Assembly: GCF_029853695.1 (NCBI RefSeq)
Contig: NZ_CP122537.1
Coordinates: forward strand, 2,501,501-2,565,500
Source: Jannaschia sp. GRR-S6-38
Lineage (GTDB): Bacteria > Pseudomonadota > Alphaproteobacteria > Rhodobacterales > Rhodobacteraceae
DNA: 64,000 bases
Reading direction: 5' to 3'
The notes below the pieces were generated by a model. The model was not told the DNA's origin, made no database searches, and saw nothing but the letters and a program-made list of their open reading frames with translations. How positions within the stretch are numbered: the first letter of the stretch is position 1; each line of letters opens with the position of its first letter. The translations under genes were made by a program, and so were the position numbers. Of the stretch, positions 33,181 through 40,995 are shown in pieces.

Positions 33181-35742
33181 ATGCCGACGTATGTCCTAGG
33201 TCTTTACGACGCGAATCCCGACGCGATCCTTTCGCGAAACGCGGGCGATTTCGTCACGTGGACCGGCGGGGGTGCGACGGACGGATCGGTCACGGTGTTC
33301 GACAATGGCACCGGCGGCGAGGAGCTCGCGCTCACCGACGGCAACCGGTCCGAGACGGCGCGAGCCGATTTCGACATGCCGGGCTTCAACGGGACCGACG
33401 TCACGATTCAGGCGGAACGGTTCTGGGAACTCCGCGACACGATCACGGGCGAGTCGATCCGCGTCGTGCAGGTCAATCCCGGCGGCACGGGGGCCTTCTA
33501 CACATTGTCGTCGCAACCCTTGGTCGAAGGCCGCGAATACGAAGTCGTCCAGTTCGACGGTAGTCCTCAGACCAGCCAGAATACCCAGTTCGACTACGCC
33601 GATTATAATGACGGGACGGTGCTGGGCACCTCGGGCGACGACGTCATCGATCGCGACTACGAGGGCGACCCGAATGGCGACAAGGTCGACAACAACGACC
33701 TGATGACCTCGCCCACCGAGCAGGGCACGTTCAACTGGTCGGATTACGGAAACAATCAGAACCTCGCGGCGGGGGCCACCCAGACGGTCGCAGGCGTGGA
33801 CGTCACGATCACCTCGAGCCTGCCCGCGGGCTCGACCTTCCTCGCCAATTACGACGGCAATGGCGACGGCAACCCCGATCCGATCTATTCGCCGCCGGGC
33901 ACCGGGTTTCCGACGGGATCGTCGGCGCGTTTTTTCGCCAACGGCAACGCGACGAACACCACGCTGACGATCGATTTTGACGCGGTCGCGGGCGGCGGCA
34001 AGTCGACCGAGGTCCATAACGTCCAGTTCGTCGTGACCGATATCGACTCGGTCGTGAACGGTGCGAACAACTTCCAGGACATCCTGACGATCGACGCCTT
34101 CGACGCGCAGGGAAACCCCGTCGCTGTCGATATCCAGATTCTGGGCAACGATTCCGTCTCGGGCAACACGGTCACCGCGCTGCTCAACGACAGCGACCAG
34201 CCCAACCAGGCGGCGGGCGCGATCCTGGTGACGATCTCCGGCCCGGTCGAGCGCGTCGTCGTCGACTACGACAACGGCGGGAACACGCAGCAAGCGGTCT
34301 TCTTCTCGGATATCAATTTCGACGTCGTCACGAGCCAGGGCAATGCCGACCTGATCGACGCGGGCGCGGGCAATGACAGCGTTTTCGCCGGCTCCGACGA
34401 CGACACGGTGCTGGGCGGCACGGGCAACGACACGATCGATGGCGATGGCGGCGACGACAGCCTGCAGGGCCAGGAGGGCGACGACAGCATCCTGGGCGGC
34501 GACGGCGCAGACACACTGGAAGGCGGGATCGGCGCCGACACGCTTGAGGGTGAGGCCGGCAATGACAGCCTCGACGGCGGCGACGGCCCCGACAGCCTGT
34601 CGGGCGGGCTGGGCCAGGACACGCTGCTGGGCGGCGCTGGGGCGGATACTCTGGACGGGGGCGCTGAGGCCGACACGCTGTCCGGCGGGGCCGGCGACGA
34701 CCTGCTGCAGGGCGGCGACGGTGCCGACAGCCTGGATGGCGGGGACGACAATGACAGCCTGGAAGGCGGCGCCGGTGCGGACACGCTGAACGGCGGTGCG
34801 GGTTCGGACACGCTGCTGGGCGGCGGGGGCGGTGACAGCCTGTCGGGCGGCGATGGCGATGACAGCCTCGACGGGGGCAACGGCGCGGACACGCTGGCAG
34901 GCGGCGCGGGCAACGACACGCTGATCGTCGGCGATGCGGATACCGCGACGGGGGGCGATGGCGACGATCTGTTTCTGATCGACCCGACCCGGACCGGCGG
35001 CGGCAACCTGACCGTCACCGGCGGCGAGACGGGCGAGACGGGCGGCGACACGCTGGACCTGAACGGCCTCTGGGTCAGCGGCGGGATCACCTATACCAAC
35101 ACCGACGACGCCAATGGCGGGCTGTCGGGCACCGCGCTTCTGAGCGACGGGACGACCGTCACCTTCAACGAGATCGAAAGCGTGATCTGCTTCGCGCGGG
35201 GCACGCTGATCGACACGCCGCGCGGCGCGCGCGCGATCGAGACGCTGCGCGAGGGCGACCTCGTCCTGACGCGCGATGCAGGGCCGCAGCCGCTCGACTG
35301 GGTCGGCGCGCGCAACATCCTGGCCGATCGCACGCAGGCGCCGGTGCGCTTCGCGCCTGGCACGATCGGCAACGCGCGGGCGCTGCGCGTCTCTCCGCAG
35401 CATCGCATCCTCGTCAGCGGCTGGCGGGCGCAGCTTCTCTTCGGCGAGGAGGAGGTCCTGGTCCCGGCCAAGGCGTTGGTCGACGGCGCGGGCGTCGTGC
35501 AGGAGGGCACGGGGCCGGTGAACTATTTCCATTTGCTGACCCCCCATCACGCGGTGATCTTCGCCGAGGGCGCGGAGGCCGAGACCTTCCTGCCGGCGGC
35601 TTGGGGCCTGGAATACGTCGCGGATGGGGACCGTGCGCGCCTGTTCGAGAACCGTCCCGAGCTGCGCGCCGACCTGGCCGCCTATGGCCCGACCGCGCGC
35701 CCGGTGATCAAACCCGGCCTGTCGCGCCTGCTGGCCGCCTGA
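33181..35742 (+). CDS. RTX calcium-binding protein with C-terminal Hint domain
   Basis: An 853-residue, very acidic protein without a Sec signal peptide. Residues 1-390 are beta-rich (MPTYVLGLYDANPDAILSRN; later DFDAVAGGGKSTEVHNVQFV, resembling extracellular beta-sandwich segments). Residues about 396-585 hold roughly twenty glycine-aspartate nonapeptides (GGxGxDxLx) forming a calcium beta-roll. Residues about 670-810 form a Hint_2-type domain starting at VICFARGTLIDTPRG (nucleophile-position Cys at about 670) with VSPQHRILVSGW and a PVNYFHLLTPHHAVIFAEG segment. The order beta-roll then Hint is common in Rhodobacterales secreted proteins and implies type I secretion; no secretion genes are nearby. 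Hint may self-cleave, but the end lacks a clear His-Asn splice junction. Confidence 0.88.
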   Translation: MPTYVLGLYDANPDAILSRNAGDFVTWTGGGATDGSVTVFDNGTGGEELALTDGNRSETARADFDMPGFNGTDVTIQAERFWELRDTITGESIRVVQVNPGGTGAFYTLSSQPLVEGREYEVVQFDGSPQTSQNTQFDYADYNDGTVLGTSGDDVIDRDYEGDPNGDKVDNNDLMTSPTEQGTFNWSDYGNNQNLAAGATQTVAGVDVTITSSLPAGSTFLANYDGNGDGNPDPIYSPPGTGFPTGSSARFFANGNATNTTLTIDFDAVAGGGKSTEVHNVQFVVTDIDSVVNGANNFQDILTIDAFDAQGNPVAVDIQILGNDSVSGNTVTALLNDSDQPNQAAGAILVTISGPVERVVVDYDNGGNTQQAVFFSDINFDVVTSQGNADLIDAGAGNDSVFAGSDDDTVLGGTGNDTIDGDGGDDSLQGQEGDDSILGGDGADTLEGGIGADTLEGEAGNDSLDGGDGPDSLSGGLGQDTLLGGAGADTLDGGAEADTLSGGAGDDLLQGGDGADSLDGGDDNDSLEGGAGADTLNGGAGSDTLLGGGGGDSLSGGDGDDSLDGGNGADTLAGGAGNDTLIVGDADTATGGDGDDLFLIDPTRTGGGNLTVTGGETGETGGDTLDLNGLWVSGGITYTNTDDANGGLSGTALLSDGTTVTFNEIESVICFARGTLIDTPRGARAIETLREGDLVLTRDAGPQPLDWVGARNILADRTQAPVRFAPGTIGNARALRVSPQHRILVSGWRAQLLFGEEEVLVPAKALVDGAGVVQEGTGPVNYFHLLTPHHAVIFAEGAEAETFLPAAWGLEYVADGDRARLFENRPELRADLAAYGPTARPVIKPGLSRLLAA
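34369..34935 (+). repeat. RTX nonapeptide-encoding repeat region
   Basis: About twenty imperfect 27-base units encode GGxGxDxLx-type calcium-binding repeats within the RTX gene. Units are related but not identical at DNA level (GACAGCCT, GACACGCT and GGCGGC recur), as expected for selected protein repeats rather than recent slippage. Confidence 0.85.
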
Positions 35743-35762
35743 CTCCTGACGCCTTCGAAAAC

Positions 35763-35800
35763 GCGAAAGCCCCCGGCCATCGCTGGCCGGGGGCTTTCGC
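35763..35800. terminator. Strong 17-bp inverted repeat terminator
   Basis: A perfect 17-bp stem (GCGAAAGCCCCCGGCCA and its complement) with loop TCGC lies 20 bases past the RTX stop. Its AAAG/CTTT ends give a short U-run on both strands, so it can stop the RTX transcript, and read-through beyond the convergent tRNA-Gly. Confidence 0.85.
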
Positions 35801-35811
35801 ATTGTCCGAAT

Positions 35812-35886
35812 TGGAGCGGGCGATGAGATTCGAACTCACGACCCTTACCTTGGCAAGGTAATGCTCTACCCCTGAGCTACGCCCGC
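35812..35886 (-). tRNA. tRNA-Gly (anticodon GCC)
   Basis: A 75-base cloverleaf: acceptor GCGGGCG/CGCCCGC, D-arm AGCTCAGGGGTAGAGC, anticodon stem TTACC/GGTAA with loop TTGCCAA (GCC), T-arm GTGAGTTCGAATCTCAT and encoded CCA after discriminator T. Confidence 0.97.
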
Positions 35887-36032
35887 CCGCTTCGGTGATG
35901 GTCAGATAGGAAATGGCCGGGTCCGGTGCAAGCGGAAAAACGCGGCCTGCGGCCCGGTTCTGGGCCCGGATGGCGGAATGCGCGGCACACCCGCCCCGCG
36001 CGATTCGGGGCCGGGCCGGCGCGGTTCGCCGA

Positions 36033-36803
36033 TCAGCCGTTGGTGCCGGTTTGGCCGTTATCCACGGGCACTTGCGCGACGGTCGCGGCGTCGGGGTCCA
36101 GGAGGCCGGTCACGCGGAAATTGTCCAGCGCGAAGCTGCCGGTATTGACGTCGCCGGCCGCATCCGAGCCGAAGCCGAAGACCAGCTCCGCGCCCGGGTC
36201 GGCGACGCGGATCTGCAGGCTGGAGCGGCTGTCGAGCGAGTCCTCGCGGTTGATCGAGGCGCCGCCCAGTTCGACCGCGTTGTCGATCACCGCGCCCGTC
36301 AGCTGAATACCCGCGGTCTCGATCGGGGTGATGACTGTCTCGCCCAGAAGGCTGGTCACGTAGCCGACCGCCTGACCGTTCACGTAGACATAGCCGCTTT
36401 CGCCCTGCAGCCCGTCGAAGGCCAGGAGATCGAAGCTGAGCTCGGCATATTCGGCACTCGGGTCGATGGCGAAGCTGCGCGAGACGGAGATTTCGCCATT
36501 GCTGCCGGGGATCGGCCCCAGGACCTTACCCACGCCGAAGACCTCGGTCGCCTCGGCCCCCAGCCAGTCGCCCGCGCCATTGTCGAAGCCATCGCGGTAG
36601 GACAGCATGGTTCCGGAATCGACCTCGGAGCCCGAAAGCTCGGAATCGACGGTCGCGGCGAGGAAGCCCATGCCGCTCATGATCTCCTCGCTCGCGGCGA
36701 CCGCCACGCCCATCGCGAGCGCGGTGATGACGACGTAGTCGACGGAGATCGCGCCGCGCTGATCCGCGCGGAAGCGGCGAAGATGGGGCGTGAATACAGA
36801 CAT
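36033..36803 (-). CDS. Type IVb pilin-like protein with large beta-rich C-terminal domain
   Basis: The 256-residue protein starts like a Flp/TadE-type prepilin: a short basic leader (HLRRFRADQRG) followed by AISVDYVVITALAMGVAVAA. This is a G|xxxx(E/D)Y peptidase site with Asp in place of the usual Glu, plus a hydrophobic N-terminal helix. Flp pilins are 50-70 residues; here a further ~200 residues form a beta-rich domain (YRDGFDNGAGDW, FLGPIPG-like GKVLGPIPGSNGEIS, AELSFDLLAFDGLQGESGYV, SFALDNFRVTGL) like lectin or LamG-type jelly rolls. It is probably a pilus-associated or membrane-anchored surface protein. ATG 36803 is used; a TTG ten codons upstream is possible. No tad genes are adjacent. 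Confidence 0.65.
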   Translation of the reverse strand: MSVFTPHLRRFRADQRGAISVDYVVITALAMGVAVAASEEIMSGMGFLAATVDSELSGSEVDSGTMLSYRDGFDNGAGDWLGAEATEVFGVGKVLGPIPGSNGEISVSRSFAIDPSAEYAELSFDLLAFDGLQGESGYVYVNGQAVGYVTSLLGETVITPIETAGIQLTGAVIDNAVELGGASINREDSLDSRSSLQIRVADPGAELVFGFGSDAAGDVNTGSFALDNFRVTGLLDPDAATVAQVPVDNGQTGTNG

Positions 36804-36962
36804 GTGAACCACTCGGACAGACAGGAATTCCAAGCAATTTAGCGGGCATCCCTGACGGAACCGTGGTCATTCGCGGGCGAGATCTGGGCGTTGGGCCCCC
36901 GGTTCGCGCAACATGCGGCCGATCCGGGGGAGACTGTTCCCGGGGGCGAAACGGAGCGGGCC

Positions 36963-39900
36963 TCAGCCCAGCTCCACCAAGAGGTCCTTCGCGTCGATCT
37001 GGGCACCCGGTGCGACATGGACGGCCGCGACCGTGGCGTCGCGGTCGGCATGCAGGCCGGTTTCCATCTTCATCGCCTCGATGGTCAGCAGAAGGTCGCC
37101 CTTGCGCACCTTGGCGCCGACCTGCGCCGCCACCGAGGCGACGACGCCCGGCATCGGTGCGCCGACATGGTCGGCATTGCCCGGCTCGGCCTTGGGGCGC
37201 TTGGCGGCGGCCCCGGTGACCTTGCGATCGGGCACGCGTATGACGCGGGGCTGGCCGTTCAGCTCGAAGAAGACGCGCGCGTCGCCGTCCTCATGGGTCT
37301 CGCCGAAGGCCACGCAGCGGATCTCCAGCGTCTTGCCGGGGTCGATCTCGGCCTCGATCTCGTCGCCTTGGTTCATGCCGTAGAAGAAGACGGGCGTCGG
37401 CAGGGCGCGGACGGGGCCGTAGATCTGGTGGCGCTCGGCGTAGTCGGTGAAGACCTTGGGATACATCAGGTAGCCGTTGAGATCCTCGTCGTCGATCTCC
37501 TGGTCGAGCTTGGCGGCGATCTCGGCGCGCACCCCCTCGAGATCGACGGGCTTCAGGTGCTTGCCCGGGCGGTCGGTCAGGGGCTTGTCGCCCTTGAGGA
37601 CCTTCTTCTGCAGGTCCTTCGGCCAGCCGCCTGGGGGCTGGCCCAGGTTGCCCTTCAGCATGTCGATCACCGAGTCCGGGAAGCTGACATCGGATTTCGG
37701 CGCGAGCACCTGATCGACGGTCAGGCCCTGCGCGACCATCATCAGCGCCATGTCGCCCACCACCTTCGAGGAAGGCGTGACCTTCACGATATCGCCGAAC
37801 ATGACGTTCACATCAGCGTACATCTGCGCCACCTCGTGCCAGCGCTCCTCGAGGCCCATGGAGCGGGCCTGTGCCTTGAGGTTGGTGAACTGGCCGCCCG
37901 GCATCTCGTGCAGATAGACCTCGGAGGAGGGGGCCTGCATGCCGCTCTCGAAGGCGAGATACTGGGCGCGGACGGCGTCCCAGTATTCGTCGATGCGGCG
38001 CAGCGCGGTCATGTCGATGCCGGTGTCGCGCTCGGAGCCCTTGAGCGCCTCGACGATGGTGCCGAAGGTGGCCTGGCTGGTATTGCCCGACAGGCTGTCC
38101 ATCGCGACATCGGCCGCGTCGACGCCCGCCTCGGCGGCGGCGAGGATCGTGGCCGAGGCGATGCCCGCGGTGTCATGGGTGTGGAAATGCACGGGCAGGC
38201 CCGTCTCCTCCTTCAGGGCCTTTATGAGGACGCGCGCCGCGGCGGGCTTCAGAAGGCCCGCCATGTCCTTGAGGCCCAGCACATGCGCGCCCGCATCCTC
38301 CAGCTGCCGGGCCATGCCGACATAGTATTTCAGGTCGTACTTGGCCCGGTCGGGATCGAGGATGTCGCCGGTATAGCAGACCGTGCCCTCGCAGATCCGC
38401 CCGGTCTCGAGCACGGCGTCCATCGCGACGCGCATGTTCTCGACCCAGTTCAGGCTGTCGAAAACGCGGAACACGTCGATGCCGGTCTCGGCGGCCTGGG
38501 CCACGAAGCTCTGGACCACGTTGTCGGGATAGTTGGTGTAGCCCACGCCATTCGAGGCGCGGAGCAGCATCTGAGTGAGCAGGTTGGGCATCGCCGCGCG
38601 CAGGTCGCGCAGGCGTTGCCACGGGCATTCCTGCAGGAAGCGGTACGCCACGTCGAAGGTCGCCCCGCCCCAGCATTCCATCGAGAAGAGCTGCGGCATG
38701 TTGGCGGCATAGGCGGGTGCGACGCGGACCATGTCGATCGAGCGCATCCGCGTCGCCAGCAGCGACTGGTGCCCGTCGCGCATGGTCGTGTCGGTCAGGA
38801 GCAGGCGCTTCTCGCCCAGCATCCATTCGGCGACGGCCTTGGGGCCCTTCTCCTCGAGAAGCGTCTTCGAGCCCGGCGGCGGCGTCTCGGCCATCAGCGC
38901 GGGCACGACCGGGGCGCGGGTGTCGGCGGGCGGGCGGGGGCGGCCCTCGGTCTCGGGATGCCCGTTGACCGAGATGTCGGCGATGTAGGTCAGGATCTTC
39001 GTGGCGCGGTCGCGGCGCGGCTTGAAGTCGAACAGCTCCGGCGTCTCGTCGATGAACTTGGTGGTGTATTCGTTCGACAGGAAGGTCGGGTGCTTCAGCA
39101 GGTTCTCGACGAAGGCGATGTTGGTCGACACGCCGCGGATGCGGAATTCGCGCAGGGCCCGGTCCATGCGGCGGATCGCGGCCTCGGGCGTGGGCGCCCA
39201 GGCGGTCACCTTGGTCAGAAGGCTGTCGTAATAGCGGGTGATGACCGCGCCCGAATAGGCGGTGCCGCCGTCGAGCCGGATACCCATGCCCGTGGCCGAG
39301 CGGTAGGTGGTGATGCGGCCGTAATCGGGGATGAAGTTGTTGGCCGGGTCCTCGGTCGTCACGCGGGTCTGCAGCGCGTGGCCGTCCAGCTTGACGTCAT
39401 ACTGGCTGGCGACGCCCGTGGCCTCGGTCAGCGACTTGCCCTCGGCGATCTTGATCTGGGCCTGCACGATGTCGATGCCGGTCACCTCCTCGGTGACGGT
39501 GTGCTCGACCTGGACGCGGGGATTGACCTCGATGAAGTAGAATTCGCCTGAATCCATATCCATCAGGAACTCGACCGTGCCCGCGCATTCGTAGTTCACG
39601 TGCTCGCAGATCTTCTTGCCCAGCGCGCAGATATGTTCGCGCTGGGTGTCGGAGAGGTAGGGGGCGGGGGCGCGTTCGACGACCTTCTGGTTGCGGCGCT
39701 GGACCGAGCAGTCGCGCTCGTAGAGGTGGTAGATGTTGCCATGCGTGTCGCCGAGGATCTGCACCTCGACGTGGCGGGCGCGCTGGATCATCTTCTCCAG
39801 ATAGCCCTCGCCGTTGCCGAAGGCGGCCTCGGCCTCGCGGCGGCCTTCCAGCACCTTCTCCTCAAGCTCGTCTTCGCTCTCGATCGGGCGCATGCCGCGC

Positions 39901-40403
39901 CCGCCGCCGCCCCAGCTGGCCTTCAGCATCAGCGGGTAGCCGATCTCGGCGGCCTCCTTGCGGATGGCGTCCATGTCGTCGCCCAGCACCTCGGTGGCGG
40001 GGATGACGGGCACGCCGGCCTCGATCGCGACCTTGCGTGCGCTGGCCTTGTCGCCCAGCTTTCGCATCGTCTCGGCCCGGGGGCCGATGAAGGTGATACC
40101 GGCCTCGGTGCAGGCATCGACGAATTCGGGATTCTCGGAGAGCAGACCGTATCCCGGATGGATCGCGTCGGCGCCGCATTCCTTGGCGACGCGGATGATC
40201 TCGGGGATCGACAGATAGGCGGCGACCGGGCCCAGACCCTCGCCGATCTTGTAGGCCTCGTCCGCCTTGAAGCGGTGCAGGCCCAGCTTGTCCTCCTCGG
40301 CATAGACGGCGACGGTGCGTTTGCCCATCTCGTTGGCGGCGCGCATCACCCGGATGGCGATCTCGCCGCGATTGGCGATCAGGATCTTCTGGAACTCGGC
40401 CAT
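36963..40403 (-). CDS. pyc: Pyruvate carboxylase
   Basis: The 1146-residue single-chain biotin enzyme has the full domain order. The biotin carboxylase domain is about residues 1-460 (KILIANRGEIAIRVMRAANEM, SWGGGGRGMRPIES as the ATP-grasp glycine loop, FIEVNPRVQVEHTVTEEVTG). The carboxyltransferase domain is about 540-840 (TTMRDGHQSLLATRMRS, MECWGGATFDVAYRFL, HFHTHDTAG). An allosteric linker and the C-terminal biotinyl domain with IEAMKMETG (biotinylated Lys) complete it. It makes oxaloacetate from pyruvate and bicarbonate. It is monocistronic, with a start directly after GGAGAGATGCC. Confidence 0.98.
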   Translation of the reverse strand: MAEFQKILIANRGEIAIRVMRAANEMGKRTVAVYAEEDKLGLHRFKADEAYKIGEGLGPVAAYLSIPEIIRVAKECGADAIHPGYGLLSENPEFVDACTEAGITFIGPRAETMRKLGDKASARKVAIEAGVPVIPATEVLGDDMDAIRKEAAEIGYPLMLKASWGGGGRGMRPIESEDELEEKVLEGRREAEAAFGNGEGYLEKMIQRARHVEVQILGDTHGNIYHLYERDCSVQRRNQKVVERAPAPYLSDTQREHICALGKKICEHVNYECAGTVEFLMDMDSGEFYFIEVNPRVQVEHTVTEEVTGIDIVQAQIKIAEGKSLTEATGVASQYDVKLDGHALQTRVTTEDPANNFIPDYGRITTYRSATGMGIRLDGGTAYSGAVITRYYDSLLTKVTAWAPTPEAAIRRMDRALREFRIRGVSTNIAFVENLLKHPTFLSNEYTTKFIDETPELFDFKPRRDRATKILTYIADISVNGHPETEGRPRPPADTRAPVVPALMAETPPPGSKTLLEEKGPKAVAEWMLGEKRLLLTDTTMRDGHQSLLATRMRSIDMVRVAPAYAANMPQLFSMECWGGATFDVAYRFLQECPWQRLRDLRAAMPNLLTQMLLRASNGVGYTNYPDNVVQSFVAQAAETGIDVFRVFDSLNWVENMRVAMDAVLETGRICEGTVCYTGDILDPDRAKYDLKYYVGMARQLEDAGAHVLGLKDMAGLLKPAAARVLIKALKEETGLPVHFHTHDTAGIASATILAAAEAGVDAADVAMDSLSGNTSQATFGTIVEALKGSERDTGIDMTALRRIDEYWDAVRAQYLAFESGMQAPSSEVYLHEMPGGQFTNLKAQARSMGLEERWHEVAQMYADVNVMFGDIVKVTPSSKVVGDMALMMVAQGLTVDQVLAPKSDVSFPDSVIDMLKGNLGQPPGGWPKDLQKKVLKGDKPLTDRPGKHLKPVDLEGVRAEIAAKLDQEIDDEDLNGYLMYPKVFTDYAERHQIYGPVRALPTPVFFYGMNQGDEIEAEIDPGKTLEIRCVAFGETHEDGDARVFFELNGQPRVIRVPDRKVTGAAAKRPKAEPGNADHVGAPMPGVVASVAAQVGAKVRKGDLLLTIEAMKMETGLHADRDATVAAVHVAPGAQIDAKDLLVELG

Positions 40404-40545
40404 GGCATCTCTCCGTCTGTGACGGTTTCGTAACGCCCGCGCTGCGCCGCGGCAATGGCGGCGACTGGGTATGTGGCCGGGCTGCGGGTCGGAACGATCG
40501 GGTCGGCTGTCACGTTTGTCGGGCGCAACTCGAAAGGAAATTCAG

Positions 40546-40851
40546 ATGACCAAGCTCACGACGACGATTGCCGCCCTTCTGATGACGACCGCTCCCGCCT
40601 TCGCGGAGATGGGCGACTATGACGGGGATGGCGACGGGATGCTGAGCGATGTCGAATTCGGCGAAGCCGAGGGCGGGCTGCGCTTTCGCGATTACGATAC
40701 TGATGGCAGCGGCGACGTCTCGGATGAGGAATTCCGCGCCGGTGAGTTCCGCCGCTACGACCGCGACCGCGACGGTGCGATGAATGACGAGGAATATTCC
40801 GGCTACGAGGCGGATCGCGCCGACATGGACGACGGCTCGGACGACGGCTGA
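40546..40851 (+). CDS. Exported EF-hand calcium-binding protein
   Basis: A 101-residue, strongly acidic protein with a signal peptide (TKLTTTIAALLMTTAPAFAE). Three EF-hand-like loops follow: DYDGDGDGMLSDVEF, DYDTDGSGDVSDEEF and DRDRDGAMNDEEY, each with Asp/Gly/Glu at the ligand positions. It is probably a periplasmic calcium buffer or sensor. AAAGGAAA lies before ATG 40546. Its 144-base downstream spacer leads to the helicase gene on the same strand. Confidence 0.85.
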   Translation: MTKLTTTIAALLMTTAPAFAEMGDYDGDGDGMLSDVEFGEAEGGLRFRDYDTDGSGDVSDEEFRAGEFRRYDRDRDGAMNDEEYSGYEADRADMDDGSDDG

Positions 40852-40995
40852 TTATCCGACGACGAAGGCGGGCCGGCCACGCGCCGGTCCGCCGCCCTTC
40901 CGACATACGCGCCCGATCGCCGCGTTCCGCTTTTGGCTGGAACGCAAGGCGAACACGGACTTCCCAACATCCCCGCCAGCGTCTATCTGTCGGCC

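Noticed and set aside
34369..34935. RTX DNA repeats as an unstable tandem repeat or CRISPR
   Set aside because: The periodicity is 27 bases in frame with calcium-binding nonapeptides, and units diverge at synonymous sites; it is protein-level repetition.
33196..35802. Uninterrupted open frame of more than 860 codons antisense to the RTX gene
   Set aside because: It arises from the GC-rich, repetitive coding of the RTX gene (glycine/aspartate codons give stop-free antisense). Its translation is low-complexity and has no recognisable domain, and the sense protein is clearly real.
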